Shown: one piece after another, positions 41,117 through 48,915 of the stretch
How positions within the stretch are numbered: position 1 is the first letter of the stretch
How the letters are laid out: each line of letters begins with the position of its first letter
DNA from: Clostridiales bacterium
Lineage (GTDB): Bacteria; Bacillota; Dethiobacteria; Dethiobacterales; Dethiobacteraceae
Length of the DNA: 64,000 nucleotides
Direction: 5' to 3'
NCBI GenBank assembly: GCA_018335855.1
Contig: JAGXRM010000008.1
Location: 1 to 64,000, forward strand
The notes under the pieces: generated by a model
Databases searched by the model: none
Told to the model about the DNA's origin: nothing
Seen by the model: the letters and a program-made list of their open reading frames with translations, nothing else
Made by a program: the position numbers and the translations under genes

Positions 41117-42230
41117 CCTGCTGCCCCCCGAAGGAGTGTCCGAAAATTTTTTCACGGATTACTGTCACCAGTAGCAGCAAAAACGGCAATCCAAAGAAGT
41201 AGACGGAAATACTGAAGCGCGGCCAGGCCTGCGCCAGAAAGCTGACCAACTCCGCAATATCTTCAAATAAGAGGACGGAGAGTGCGGTGATCAGCACACC
41301 AAGCGGTAATACGGTTGAACGATATTCAGAGAGGCCGAAAACCTGAGCTGTACCAAGTGCTGCACAATAATAAAGAACTGAAATTTTAATAAATACCCCG
41401 GCCACCCAGGTAACCATCACCACAACTTCGAAACGGGTAAGAACTTTACCAATATTAATGGAGCGGACAAAAAGATGGATGGGAAAACGGAAGGACGTGG
41501 TAAGTTCCGGGCCGAATACAGCCAGGGTTCCCACCACAGCCATGGTAAGCAGCAGGGCGGATGCGGTAACGGCGGCAGTGCCGCTCAAAAATGCTGCCTT
41601 TGGCCGGGTCAGAAAGGGAATTAACACGGCCAGCACCACGATTTCACCGTGAAAAGCGGCTGGGACAATGGCTCCCCGCAGGACAGGCATGATTCCGTCC
41701 TTCATGAAGGGGAGTAACTGATTCAGTTCCCAGTTTCCAATGGAGAGAGTGATGACAAGCAAGAGGAAAGATACGACCAAAAGGATGATAAATTCGCTCA
41801 TCCTTGTGATTACTTCCAGCCCCATGATGACTGCCAGGGCGGCCAGAGCTGTCAGGCTGATATTAAAGACGGATAGGGGGGTTAAAACCATAAATGATGT
41901 GGTTAAAAAATCACCGAACTGTCTGACAACCATAGCAGCCAGATGCAGGAAGATCCAAACATAAGCAAGGCCCACCAGTTTGCCGGGGTACTTGCCTAAA
42001 ACGCTTTCAGCGTACTGGTAAATTGTTTTTCCCGGATGCTTTAACCCGAGCCAGGCGATAATGCCCACTGTGAGCAAACCAAAGAGTGAGCCGACAAACG
42101 TGGCGAGCCAGGCGTCATGTCCGGCCAGATCGGCTGTAATTTCCGGCACTAAGAGGATTACAGTGGCCAGAAGGGTAATAAACATTAATTCCCCGGCCTG
42201 ACGCGGGGAGATTTTTCCTTTTTCCAGCAT
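41109..42230 (-). CDS. Spore germination receptor permease, GerB family
   Basis: 373 residues, about ten membrane helices, APC-superfamily fold. The N-terminus KISPRQAGELMFITLLATVILLVPEI is the usual GerAB block, and KHPGKTIYQYAESVLGKYPGKLVGLAYVWIFLHL is the conserved loop between helices 2 and 3. It senses the germinant in the spore inner membrane together with the A and C subunits. The start ATG at 42230 overlaps the final base of the GerA-type gene, so all subunits are translationally coupled. Confidence 0.93.
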   Translation of the reverse strand: MLEKGKISPRQAGELMFITLLATVILLVPEITADLAGHDAWLATFVGSLFGLLTVGIIAWLGLKHPGKTIYQYAESVLGKYPGKLVGLAYVWIFLHLAAMVVRQFGDFLTTSFMVLTPLSVFNISLTALAALAVIMGLEVITRMSEFIILLVVSFLLLVITLSIGNWELNQLLPFMKDGIMPVLRGAIVPAAFHGEIVVLAVLIPFLTRPKAAFLSGTAAVTASALLLTMAVVGTLAVFGPELTTSFRFPIHLFVRSINIGKVLTRFEVVVMVTWVAGVFIKISVLYYCAALGTAQVFGLSEYRSTVLPLGVLITALSVLLFEDIAELVSFLAQAWPRFSISVYFFGLPFLLLLVTVIREKIFGHSFGGQQDE

Positions 42231-43861
42231 TATTTTTCCCCCGTATCTTCATGGAATAGTTCGCGCTCATCAGGAGGTGTGAAGTGGGGCCGCATATTCT
42301 TGGCCTGTCGCGTTCTGTCACCAACAGCCAAAAGGCGGGGCCTTTTCAGGGCCATCCACCAGGGAGGCCTTGCTAATGCACCGATAATATCGCGGGCAGT
42401 GCCGTGTACTAAAGGCGCCAAATATGGTACACCGAAAGACTGCAGGCCGGCCAGGTGGATGAGAATCAGTAACAATCCGAAAATAACGCCGTACAGTCCC
42501 ATTACCGCACCGAGGATAATGAGGGGAAAGCGCAATAAGCGCAAGGCGATGGACGCGTTAAATGCAGGGATGGCAAAGGTGGAAATTGCCGTAGTGGCAA
42601 CAATGATAACCATGGCAGGTGAGACGAGGCCTGCGCGGATGGCGGCGTCGCCGATAACTAAACCGCCGACGATACTGACAGCCTGACCCACCGGTTTGGG
42701 CAGCCGGGTGCCTGCTTCCCGCAACACTTCAAAGGTGGCCTCCATAATGATGGCTTCTCCCACGGCAGGTAAAGGGATTCCTTCTCGGGCTGCGGCAATA
42801 CTGAGCAGCAACGCTGTGGGTAGCATTTCCTTATGAAATGTGGTCACAGCCACATAAATTGCAGGCAGCATCAGAGCGATATTCAGGACGACTAAGCGTA
42901 GCAGGCGCAGGAATATGCCAATGTACGGCCGTTCATAGTAATCTTCCGAGGCCGCAATAAACTGGAAGAAGGTTGTGGGAACAATCAGCACAAACGGTGA
43001 GTTATTGACAATGATAACCACCCGTCCTTCCAGAATGGCGGCAGCCGCCTTATCGGACCGTTCCGTATGTTCGATTTGGGGGAAAATGGAGAATGGGGAA
43101 TCTTCAATAAACTCCTCGATATAACCGGAATCAAGAATACTGTCGGTATCAATGGCCGCGATGCGGAGACGAACCTCCTCTAATAGCCGTTCATTTGCGA
43201 TGCCATGAATATAGGCCAGAATAATTTCTGTCCCTGTGAGGCGACCGGCTTTCATCGATTCAAAGCGGAGATCCGGGTGGCGGATACGGCGTCGGAGTAA
43301 TGAAGTGTTTGTACGGATTGTTTCAGTAAACCCTTCCCGCGGACCGCGCACGGCAGCTTCCGTCAGAGGCTCTTCCACGCCTCTTCGATCGAATGAGCGG
43401 GTACCGTAAATCAGAATTTTTTGCTCACCGTCGATGAGCAGTGCAGTATCTCCGGATAATACCATCAGAATTGCCTGGTCAATGCCCGGTACAACGCTAA
43501 GTTCCCCGCCGCTGGTGATATGCTCTTGTAAAAGTTGCAGGGCGTTATCCGGCGTAAGCTTCGGTGCGAAGTTGCTAATAATATCCGACTGCGCTGGACG
43601 GATGATATTGTCATGAATTATTTCTTTATCCACCATACCGTCAATGAAAATAAGACCGAACTTTACTTTGTTGTTGCTGCTGGAGAATTGGCGGATGATG
43701 ACATCCTTCGTTTCACTGCCCAGTTGACGTTTCACATAATCGATTCTTGCGGACAAACTTGCAGTGTTACCCTGCTTTTGTTTTGGTTTCGGTTTGGCTT
43801 CTTCCTTTGATGCTCCTTTTTTGGGAAGCATTTTTTTTAGTATGGAAAATGCGTTCTTCAT
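42230..43861 (-). CDS. Spore germination receptor, GerA family
   Basis: 543 residues. A soluble N-terminal domain (about 40-290) contains FGLIFIDGMVDKEIIHDNIIRP and the GerA block ESMKAGRLTGTEIILAYIHGIANERLLEEVR. Four or five membrane helices follow (YERPYIGIFLRLLRLVVLNIALMLPAIYV, LPTALLLSIAAAREGIPLP, VSIVGGLVIGDAAIRAGLVSPAMVIIVA), then a short cytoplasmic tail. It forms the ion-conducting oligomer of the receptor. The N-terminus is Lys-rich. The start is ATG with GGGAGG. First gene of the operon A-B-C-small D; presumably forespore-specific, but no convincing sigmaG promoter was seen. Confidence 0.94.
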   Translation of the reverse strand: MKNAFSILKKMLPKKGASKEEAKPKPKQKQGNTASLSARIDYVKRQLGSETKDVIIRQFSSSNNKVKFGLIFIDGMVDKEIIHDNIIRPAQSDIISNFAPKLTPDNALQLLQEHITSGGELSVVPGIDQAILMVLSGDTALLIDGEQKILIYGTRSFDRRGVEEPLTEAAVRGPREGFTETIRTNTSLLRRRIRHPDLRFESMKAGRLTGTEIILAYIHGIANERLLEEVRLRIAAIDTDSILDSGYIEEFIEDSPFSIFPQIEHTERSDKAAAAILEGRVVIIVNNSPFVLIVPTTFFQFIAASEDYYERPYIGIFLRLLRLVVLNIALMLPAIYVAVTTFHKEMLPTALLLSIAAAREGIPLPAVGEAIIMEATFEVLREAGTRLPKPVGQAVSIVGGLVIGDAAIRAGLVSPAMVIIVATTAISTFAIPAFNASIALRLLRFPLIILGAVMGLYGVIFGLLLILIHLAGLQSFGVPYLAPLVHGTARDIIGALARPPWWMALKRPRLLAVGDRTRQAKNMRPHFTPPDERELFHEDTGEK

Positions 43862-44056
43862 GGAAGCCTCCCGTAAGTTGAAATTTTAGGCAATTAATTA
43901 AAATATCTGCATAAAAGGTGAAAATTATTCAGTATTGGCAATATTAACCTCGTAAACAGTAAAAATGACACTGGCTATGCTGAAAAAACATTCACGCGAT
44001 TGTTTTAAGAGGATTTCATGCTCAATGAAAGAATTAAGAGTAGGGGAGGAATGACT

Positions 44057-46792
44057 ATGAAACTGATGAAATATATTGTCCCGGCTTTACTCTTTTTGTT
44101 TATTATGCTGATTTCTCTGGGGTCCAGGTTATATATTGACTGGATTTGGTTCGCAGAACAGGGTTTGACATCGGTAATTGCCACGGTGTTGTCCTCTTTT
44201 TGGGGGATACGATTAGCTGCGTGGTTGCTTTTTTCTCTGTTTTTCTTTATCAATTTGTCTTTTACCCAAAAAGCATTGCTCGATATGCCTAATCTTGCGC
44301 TCAGGCAGGCCTTAATGAACACCTCCGCAGGCAATTTACTGACAAAGTCCCGTCTGCGCACTGTGTTCCTGCTGATTTCGCTGATTATCCCCTGGATTCT
44401 CACAGCTTACCTTGGGGAACAGTGGTTGCCTGTCCGGCTTTTTCTGGCCGGAGGGGAAACGGGGATCGTTGATCCGCTTCTTGCCCGGGACGTTGGCTTT
44501 TACTTGTTCGGATTACCGTTTTGGCAGTTAGCTTACGGATATGCAATGATGGTAGTTGTTACCCCCATCCTGTTCTGTGGCGCAATCTATCTTTTGATTA
44601 ACCCGCCGCAGGAGCTGGGGTTACGCAGCATATTCTCCCGTCGAGGCCAGGCCCATCTCTCTGTCCTGTTGGCGCTGACGTTTCTCCTGCGCGCGTTCGG
44701 TTACCGTCTGCAGACCTTTATGCTTCTGTTTTCGGAGCGGGGCGCCACCTTTGGAGCGGGGTATACTGATTACACCGCCCAACTGCCTGCGCTGCGCATC
44801 CTGATGCTGCTGTCACTGATTGCTGCCGCTGCTCTTTTGCTTAATGTAAAGCTGCGAAATTCCAAGTTGATTACAGGGAGTATCGCGGCGTTAATCGTGG
44901 GCTCCATTCTTCTCGGGGGTGTGTATCCCGCACTGATACAGAATTTTGTTGTTGAACCCAATGAATTTGAGCGGGAAAAAGAGTTTTTAGAATACAATAT
45001 TCACTTTACGCAGCTGGCTTATAATATTAATGAGATTGAGCGGCGTGATTTTCCTCTTACCGGTACGCTGGGTTACGAAGAATTGCTGGCCAATGAAGGA
45101 ACCATCAACAACATACGGCTCTGGGATTGGCGTCCGCTTAGACAGACTTTTGGCCAACTTCAGGGTCTGCGCCGTTATTACCGTTTCCATGATGTGGATA
45201 CAGACCGGTACATGATTGACGGGAATTATAGTCAAATCATGCTGGCCGCCCGGGAACTGGTGGTGGAGGAATTACCGGCACGCAACTGGATTAACGAACA
45301 TTTGATTTACACCCACGGATATGGAGCTGTGGCCAGTCCGGTCAATGAAGTGACCAGCCAGGGACTCCCCCAACTATTGGTACGTGACTTGCCTGTGAGA
45401 GGTGTAGACGGGCTCCAGGTAGACGTGCCGCAAATATATTTCGGTGAGCTGACCAAAAGTTATATCTTTACCGGGGCCACTACTAACGAGTTTGATTACC
45501 CTCTGGGAGACACCAACGCTTTTACCCGTTACACAGGAACCGGCGGCGTCCCCCTGGGCGGATTGGCACGCCGTTCGCTTTTTGCGTTGCGCTTCTCTGA
45601 TTACCGTATTCTCATCTCCCCGGAGCTGCAACAGGAAAGCAGAGTGCACTTTTACCGGAATATCAGGGAGCGGGTCAGCAAGATTGCACCGTTTTTACGG
45701 TATGATGGTGATCCATATTTAGTGATCGACGAAGGGCGCATGTATTGGATGATTGATGCCTATACCGTAAGCAACCGCTTCCCCTATGCCCAACCTGTGG
45801 GAAATATCAATTATATACGGAATTCGGTCAAAGTGGTGGTAGACGCTTACAACGGTACAGTGCAGTATTATATTTTTGAGCCGGATGATCCGCTGATACA
45901 GGCTTATGCAAAAATTTTCCCCGGATTATTTCAGTCTGTCGACGATATGCCGGCCGGGATTCGTAAGCACATTCGCTACCCGGAAGAGCTTTTTAAGATT
46001 CAGTCCCGCATGTACGCCACCTACCACATGGAAAACATCCAGGTCTTCTATAACAGGGAAGACCAGTGGGAATGGCCCAAGGAGATTTATGCCAGCAGCC
46101 CGATTACCATGGAGCCGTATTATACAATTATCACTCTGCCGGAAGAGAACGAGCCGGAATTTGTACTCATGCTTCCCTATACACCGTATAATCGGGATAA
46201 CATGGTAGCCTGGCTTGCCGGGCGCTCAGACGGTGAAAAATACGGACAGCTCATTGTCTATGAATTCCCCAAGGGAGAGCTTCTTTACGGTCCTTCACAA
46301 ATTGAAGCCCGTATTGACCAGGATTCCAGAATCTCCGAGCAATTAACGTTGTGGGATCAGCGAGGATCCAATGTTATTCGCGGCAACCTGCTGGTTCTCC
46401 CGATAAACGGGTCTGTGTTATACGTGGAGCCAATCTTTCTTCAGTCAGAACAAGGCCAGCTGCCGGAGCTGACCCGTGTCATTGTAGCCTACGGTGAGCG
46501 GGTTGTTATGGAACGGACGCTGGAAGAAGCACTAACTGCTGTTTTTGGACTGCAACCCGGCGAGCGGCCTGATAGGCCAACTCCGGGTGAACCTGCCCCG
46601 GACCGCCCGGGCACGCCGGATACACCGGGCACACCGGTGGACGCCACCGTACAAGAACTCATTGACCAGGCATCCCGTCTTTTTAACCAGGCACAGGAAG
46701 CTGTCCAGCGCGGCGACTGGGCTGAATACGGTCGTTTGCAGCAGCAACTGGGCACAACACTCACCCGCTTGCAACAACAACTCAACCAATAA
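44057..46792 (+). CDS. UPF0182 family large membrane protein
   Basis: 911 residues from the ATG at 44057 (GGGGAGG seven bases upstream; earlier starts in frame are badly spaced). The first 290 residues hold about seven helices with LYIDWIWFAEQGLTSV and DPLLARDVGFYLFGLPFW, hallmarks of UPF0182. The remaining large domain is extracytoplasmic (YNINEIERRDFPLTGTLGYEEL, YGAVASPVNEVTSQGLPQLLVRDLP, IYFGELTKSYIFTGA). The C-terminus has a Pro-rich linker with PGTPDTPGTP followed by a Gln-rich coiled coil. It is widespread in Firmicutes and Actinobacteria and its function is unknown. It is divergent from the ger operon. Confidence 0.93.
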   Translation: MKLMKYIVPALLFLFIMLISLGSRLYIDWIWFAEQGLTSVIATVLSSFWGIRLAAWLLFSLFFFINLSFTQKALLDMPNLALRQALMNTSAGNLLTKSRLRTVFLLISLIIPWILTAYLGEQWLPVRLFLAGGETGIVDPLLARDVGFYLFGLPFWQLAYGYAMMVVVTPILFCGAIYLLINPPQELGLRSIFSRRGQAHLSVLLALTFLLRAFGYRLQTFMLLFSERGATFGAGYTDYTAQLPALRILMLLSLIAAAALLLNVKLRNSKLITGSIAALIVGSILLGGVYPALIQNFVVEPNEFEREKEFLEYNIHFTQLAYNINEIERRDFPLTGTLGYEELLANEGTINNIRLWDWRPLRQTFGQLQGLRRYYRFHDVDTDRYMIDGNYSQIMLAARELVVEELPARNWINEHLIYTHGYGAVASPVNEVTSQGLPQLLVRDLPVRGVDGLQVDVPQIYFGELTKSYIFTGATTNEFDYPLGDTNAFTRYTGTGGVPLGGLARRSLFALRFSDYRILISPELQQESRVHFYRNIRERVSKIAPFLRYDGDPYLVIDEGRMYWMIDAYTVSNRFPYAQPVGNINYIRNSVKVVVDAYNGTVQYYIFEPDDPLIQAYAKIFPGLFQSVDDMPAGIRKHIRYPEELFKIQSRMYATYHMENIQVFYNREDQWEWPKEIYASSPITMEPYYTIITLPEENEPEFVLMLPYTPYNRDNMVAWLAGRSDGEKYGQLIVYEFPKGELLYGPSQIEARIDQDSRISEQLTLWDQRGSNVIRGNLLVLPINGSVLYVEPIFLQSEQGQLPELTRVIVAYGERVVMERTLEEALTAVFGLQPGERPDRPTPGEPAPDRPGTPDTPGTPVDATVQELIDQASRLFNQAQEAVQRGDWAEYGRLQQQLGTTLTRLQQQLNQ

Positions 46793-46829
46793 AAAAGACG
46801 CTACGCGTTTTCAGATGAACGTCTTTTTT
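46791..46829. terminator. Terminator of the UPF0182 gene
   Basis: AAAAAAGACG (46791-46800) pairs with CGTCTTTTTT (46820-46829) around a 19-base loop. The A and T runs make it bidirectional. Confidence 0.75.
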
Positions 46830-46970
46830 ATTCCGCTAGGGGCTGCCGCCCCTTCGGCGGGTCTGAGGACCCTGAGCACCCCGCAAGATTAAGGGGGAAT
46901 CCCCCTTAAAAACCCCCTTGCATAGGATCGTAGCTTCCCTGAATGTTATAATTTCCTATGCAATAAAAAA

Positions 46971-46985
46971 AGCCCCAAGGGGGCT
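46971..46985 (-). terminator. Leftward terminator of the larA remnant
   Basis: On the minus strand AGCCCC, CTT, GGGGCT then TTTTTT. The stretch 46830-46970 holds further short GC palindromes (AAGGGGGAATCCCCCTT) but no gene. Confidence 0.7.
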
Positions 46986-47024
46986 GAAGGCAAGGGGACT
47001 ACGGTTCTCTTATCTTTCCTTGTC

Positions 47025-47376
47025 TTATGTTGGTACGGTGAGGGAACCGGCGGGGAAGATGTAGGTTTGCGGAGTGGTCTTTTTAAGAATGTCGTAGGCT
47101 TTTTGTAATGCATCGTCCGCGTTGTTTGCCGGAATCATGCCCAGCTTATGAATCAGGGACGGGTCGAGGTTGGAAACAAGAATGACAGATACGGCCCGGG
47201 CTTTGGCCAGTGTGGTTAAAGCAGAATGGCCGTGGATGGCATATGTTTGCTGCAGCGCTTGTTCCATGTCGTGGGGATTGGTATAGGTCAGGCAGTTGCG
47301 GAGAAAAAATGCTGCAGGGATGCTGTAGCACCAGATTTATTGTTTCTTTGCCGTACTGCAATGGAATAACAGGCAT
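47025..47376 (-). pseudogene. Remnant of lactate racemase-like larA
   Basis: The 5' end (ATG at 47376) reads MPVIPLQYGKETINLVL, like the beta-strand start of LarA/DUF2088 proteins. After about 22 codons the coding sense passes to another frame, which continues NCLTYTNPHDMEQALQQTY, then ARAVSVILVSNLDPSLIHKLGM and YIFPAGSLTVP, the C-terminal part of nickel-dependent lactate racemases. The roughly 300 residues between, including nickel-site and substrate histidines, are gone. A deletion and frameshift left a stump with its terminator. Confidence 0.65.
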
Positions 47377-47478
47377 GTATCACACCTCCCTACAGTTATT
47401 ATATGGGGGAGGAAGGAGCGGGTCAACGGTTGTTCGTTGCATATCTAAAGCTATCGATGGTATAATTAGGAAAAAGTT

Positions 47479-47931
47479 ATGGATAAAGCGGGTGTGAAGA
47501 TGAAAGAAGTAATCATTTATACTGACGGAGCCTGTTCCGGCAATCCCGGACCGGGAGGCTATGGTGCCGTTTTGCGTTACGGCAGCCATGAAAAAGAAAT
47601 CTCCGGCGGAGAGCGCCAGACCACCAACCAGCGCATGGAAATGCAGGCGGCGATTGCTGCGCTGGAACAGTTAAGTGAACCGTGTCATGTACTTTTGCAC
47701 AGCGACAGTGCTTATTTAGTGAATGCATTTATTCAAAACTGGTTTGGCAAGTGGCAGAGCAACGGTTGGTTAAACAGTAAAAAACAGCCGGTCGAGAACC
47801 GTGATTTGTGGGAGAAACTGTTGGTGCTCGCTGGAAAACACCAAATTGAGTGGGTCAAGGTAAAGGGCCATGCAGATGATGAACTGAACAACCGTTGTGA
47901 TCAGTTAGCCAGAGATGCTGTCCCCCGCTGA
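47479..47931 (+). CDS. rnhA: Ribonuclease HI
   Basis: 150 residues. It degrades RNA in RNA-DNA hybrids. The N-terminal [22 protein letters not shown] carries the first catalytic Asp, [15 protein letters not shown] the Glu, [12 protein letters not shown] the second Asp, and [19 protein letters not shown] the final His/Asp. The start is ATG 47479 with AGGA seven bases upstream; ATG 47500 is an alternative. A bacterial-type RNase HI with the basic protrusion reduced ([20 protein letters not shown]). Monocistronic housekeeping gene. Confidence 0.96.
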   Translation: MDKAGVKMKEVIIYTDGACSGNPGPGGYGAVLRYGSHEKEISGGERQTTNQRMEMQAAIAALEQLSEPCHVLLHSDSAYLVNAFIQNWFGKWQSNGWLNSKKQPVENRDLWEKLLVLAGKHQIEWVKVKGHADDELNNRCDQLARDAVPR

Positions 47932-48010
47932 CGGAACAAATACGTAATATCTCCGTCTAATAATTTATACAATAGCCTGCTGGAAGCTATATGAAAGAGG
48001 GGGTATTTTT

Positions 48011-48892
48011 ATGCGCAGAGCAATATATGTCCTTCTGGTATTTGTATTAATATTGGCGGTGGCAGGTTGTGGAAGTAAACAGACTGCATCTTCTCCTCCC
48101 AGTGCGCCACTAGAGAGTCGGGTCGGTGAAGGGGCAATGCCTGCTCCTGGGATGCCGCCATACGGTGACGACGGCAGTGCGGGGAACTCAGGGCCTCAAC
48201 GTGTTATTCGCAATGCGGATTTATCATTGGATGTGGAAAATCTGGATGCAGCGTTGGATGAGCTTGGCCGGAACGTTAGACAGGCGGGAGGCTTTGTAGC
48301 TAACTCCTCTGTGAGCGGCAGAGGGGAGAACCGTTCAGCCAGGCTGACAATCCGTGTGCCGGAAGCCAGACTGGACTCCTTCCTAGAGCAGGGCAGCAAA
48401 TTGGGCAAGGTCAACTATGTTGATATAAGCTCTGACGATGTTACGCTGCGTTATATTGATTTGGAAGCACGGATCCATAACCTGGAGCGCCAGGAAGAGC
48501 GGTTGCTATCCATTCTCGATAAAGCTGAAACCATTGAGGATATTCTCCGTATTGAACAGGAACTGGCCCGGGTTCGCGGTCAGTTGGAGTCGCTGACAGG
48601 AGAGTTCCGTTATCTCCGTGATCGGGTGGATTATTCCACCGTTACAATCTCGATGCGTGAAACGCCAACGGCCAGCCCTGTTATTACCGGCTCCGGACTG
48701 AAAGGCGTTTGGCAAAGAGGAATCGCAGGCTTGGTGAACACTGTGAATGGCATGCTTACCGGCCTGGGCAGTATCCTTGTCTTCTTACTGACATTTTTAC
48801 CGTTATTTGCACTGCTTACTGTTATAGCAGTTGTGGCCGTCTTTATCATGAAGCGCATAGGCAAGGACGGACGGCGTACACCTGACGCTTAA
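48011..48892 (+). CDS. DUF4349 lipoprotein
   Basis: 293 residues. Lipoprotein signal with lipobox AVAGC. DUF4349 pattern: RVIRNADLSLDVENLDAALDEL, then GGFVANSS, RLTIRVPEARLDSFLEQ, DVTLRYIDLEARIHNLERQEERLLSIL with a coiled coil (about 150-200), and FRYLRDRVDYSTVTISM. One C-terminal membrane helix (about 255-280) is followed by positive residues. It is thus tethered at both ends outside the membrane. The start ATG follows AGAGGGGGT. The function of the family is unknown. comEC starts 23 bp later, so the two may share a transcript. Confidence 0.88.
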   Translation: MRRAIYVLLVFVLILAVAGCGSKQTASSPPSAPLESRVGEGAMPAPGMPPYGDDGSAGNSGPQRVIRNADLSLDVENLDAALDELGRNVRQAGGFVANSSVSGRGENRSARLTIRVPEARLDSFLEQGSKLGKVNYVDISSDDVTLRYIDLEARIHNLERQEERLLSILDKAETIEDILRIEQELARVRGQLESLTGEFRYLRDRVDYSTVTISMRETPTASPVITGSGLKGVWQRGIAGLVNTVNGMLTGLGSILVFLLTFLPLFALLTVIAVVAVFIMKRIGKDGRRTPDA

Positions 48893-48915
48893 CAATCACT
48901 GAAAGGAGAAGCGTG

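Noticed and set aside
43862-44010. SigmaG promoter for the ger operon
   Set aside because: A GAATA is present on the minus strand, but the spacing and the -10 (CAGATATT) deviate too far from consensus to claim.
46830-46970. Insertion element or small RNA
   Set aside because: Only short GC palindromes are seen; there are no terminal repeats, promoter or conserved structure that I can support.
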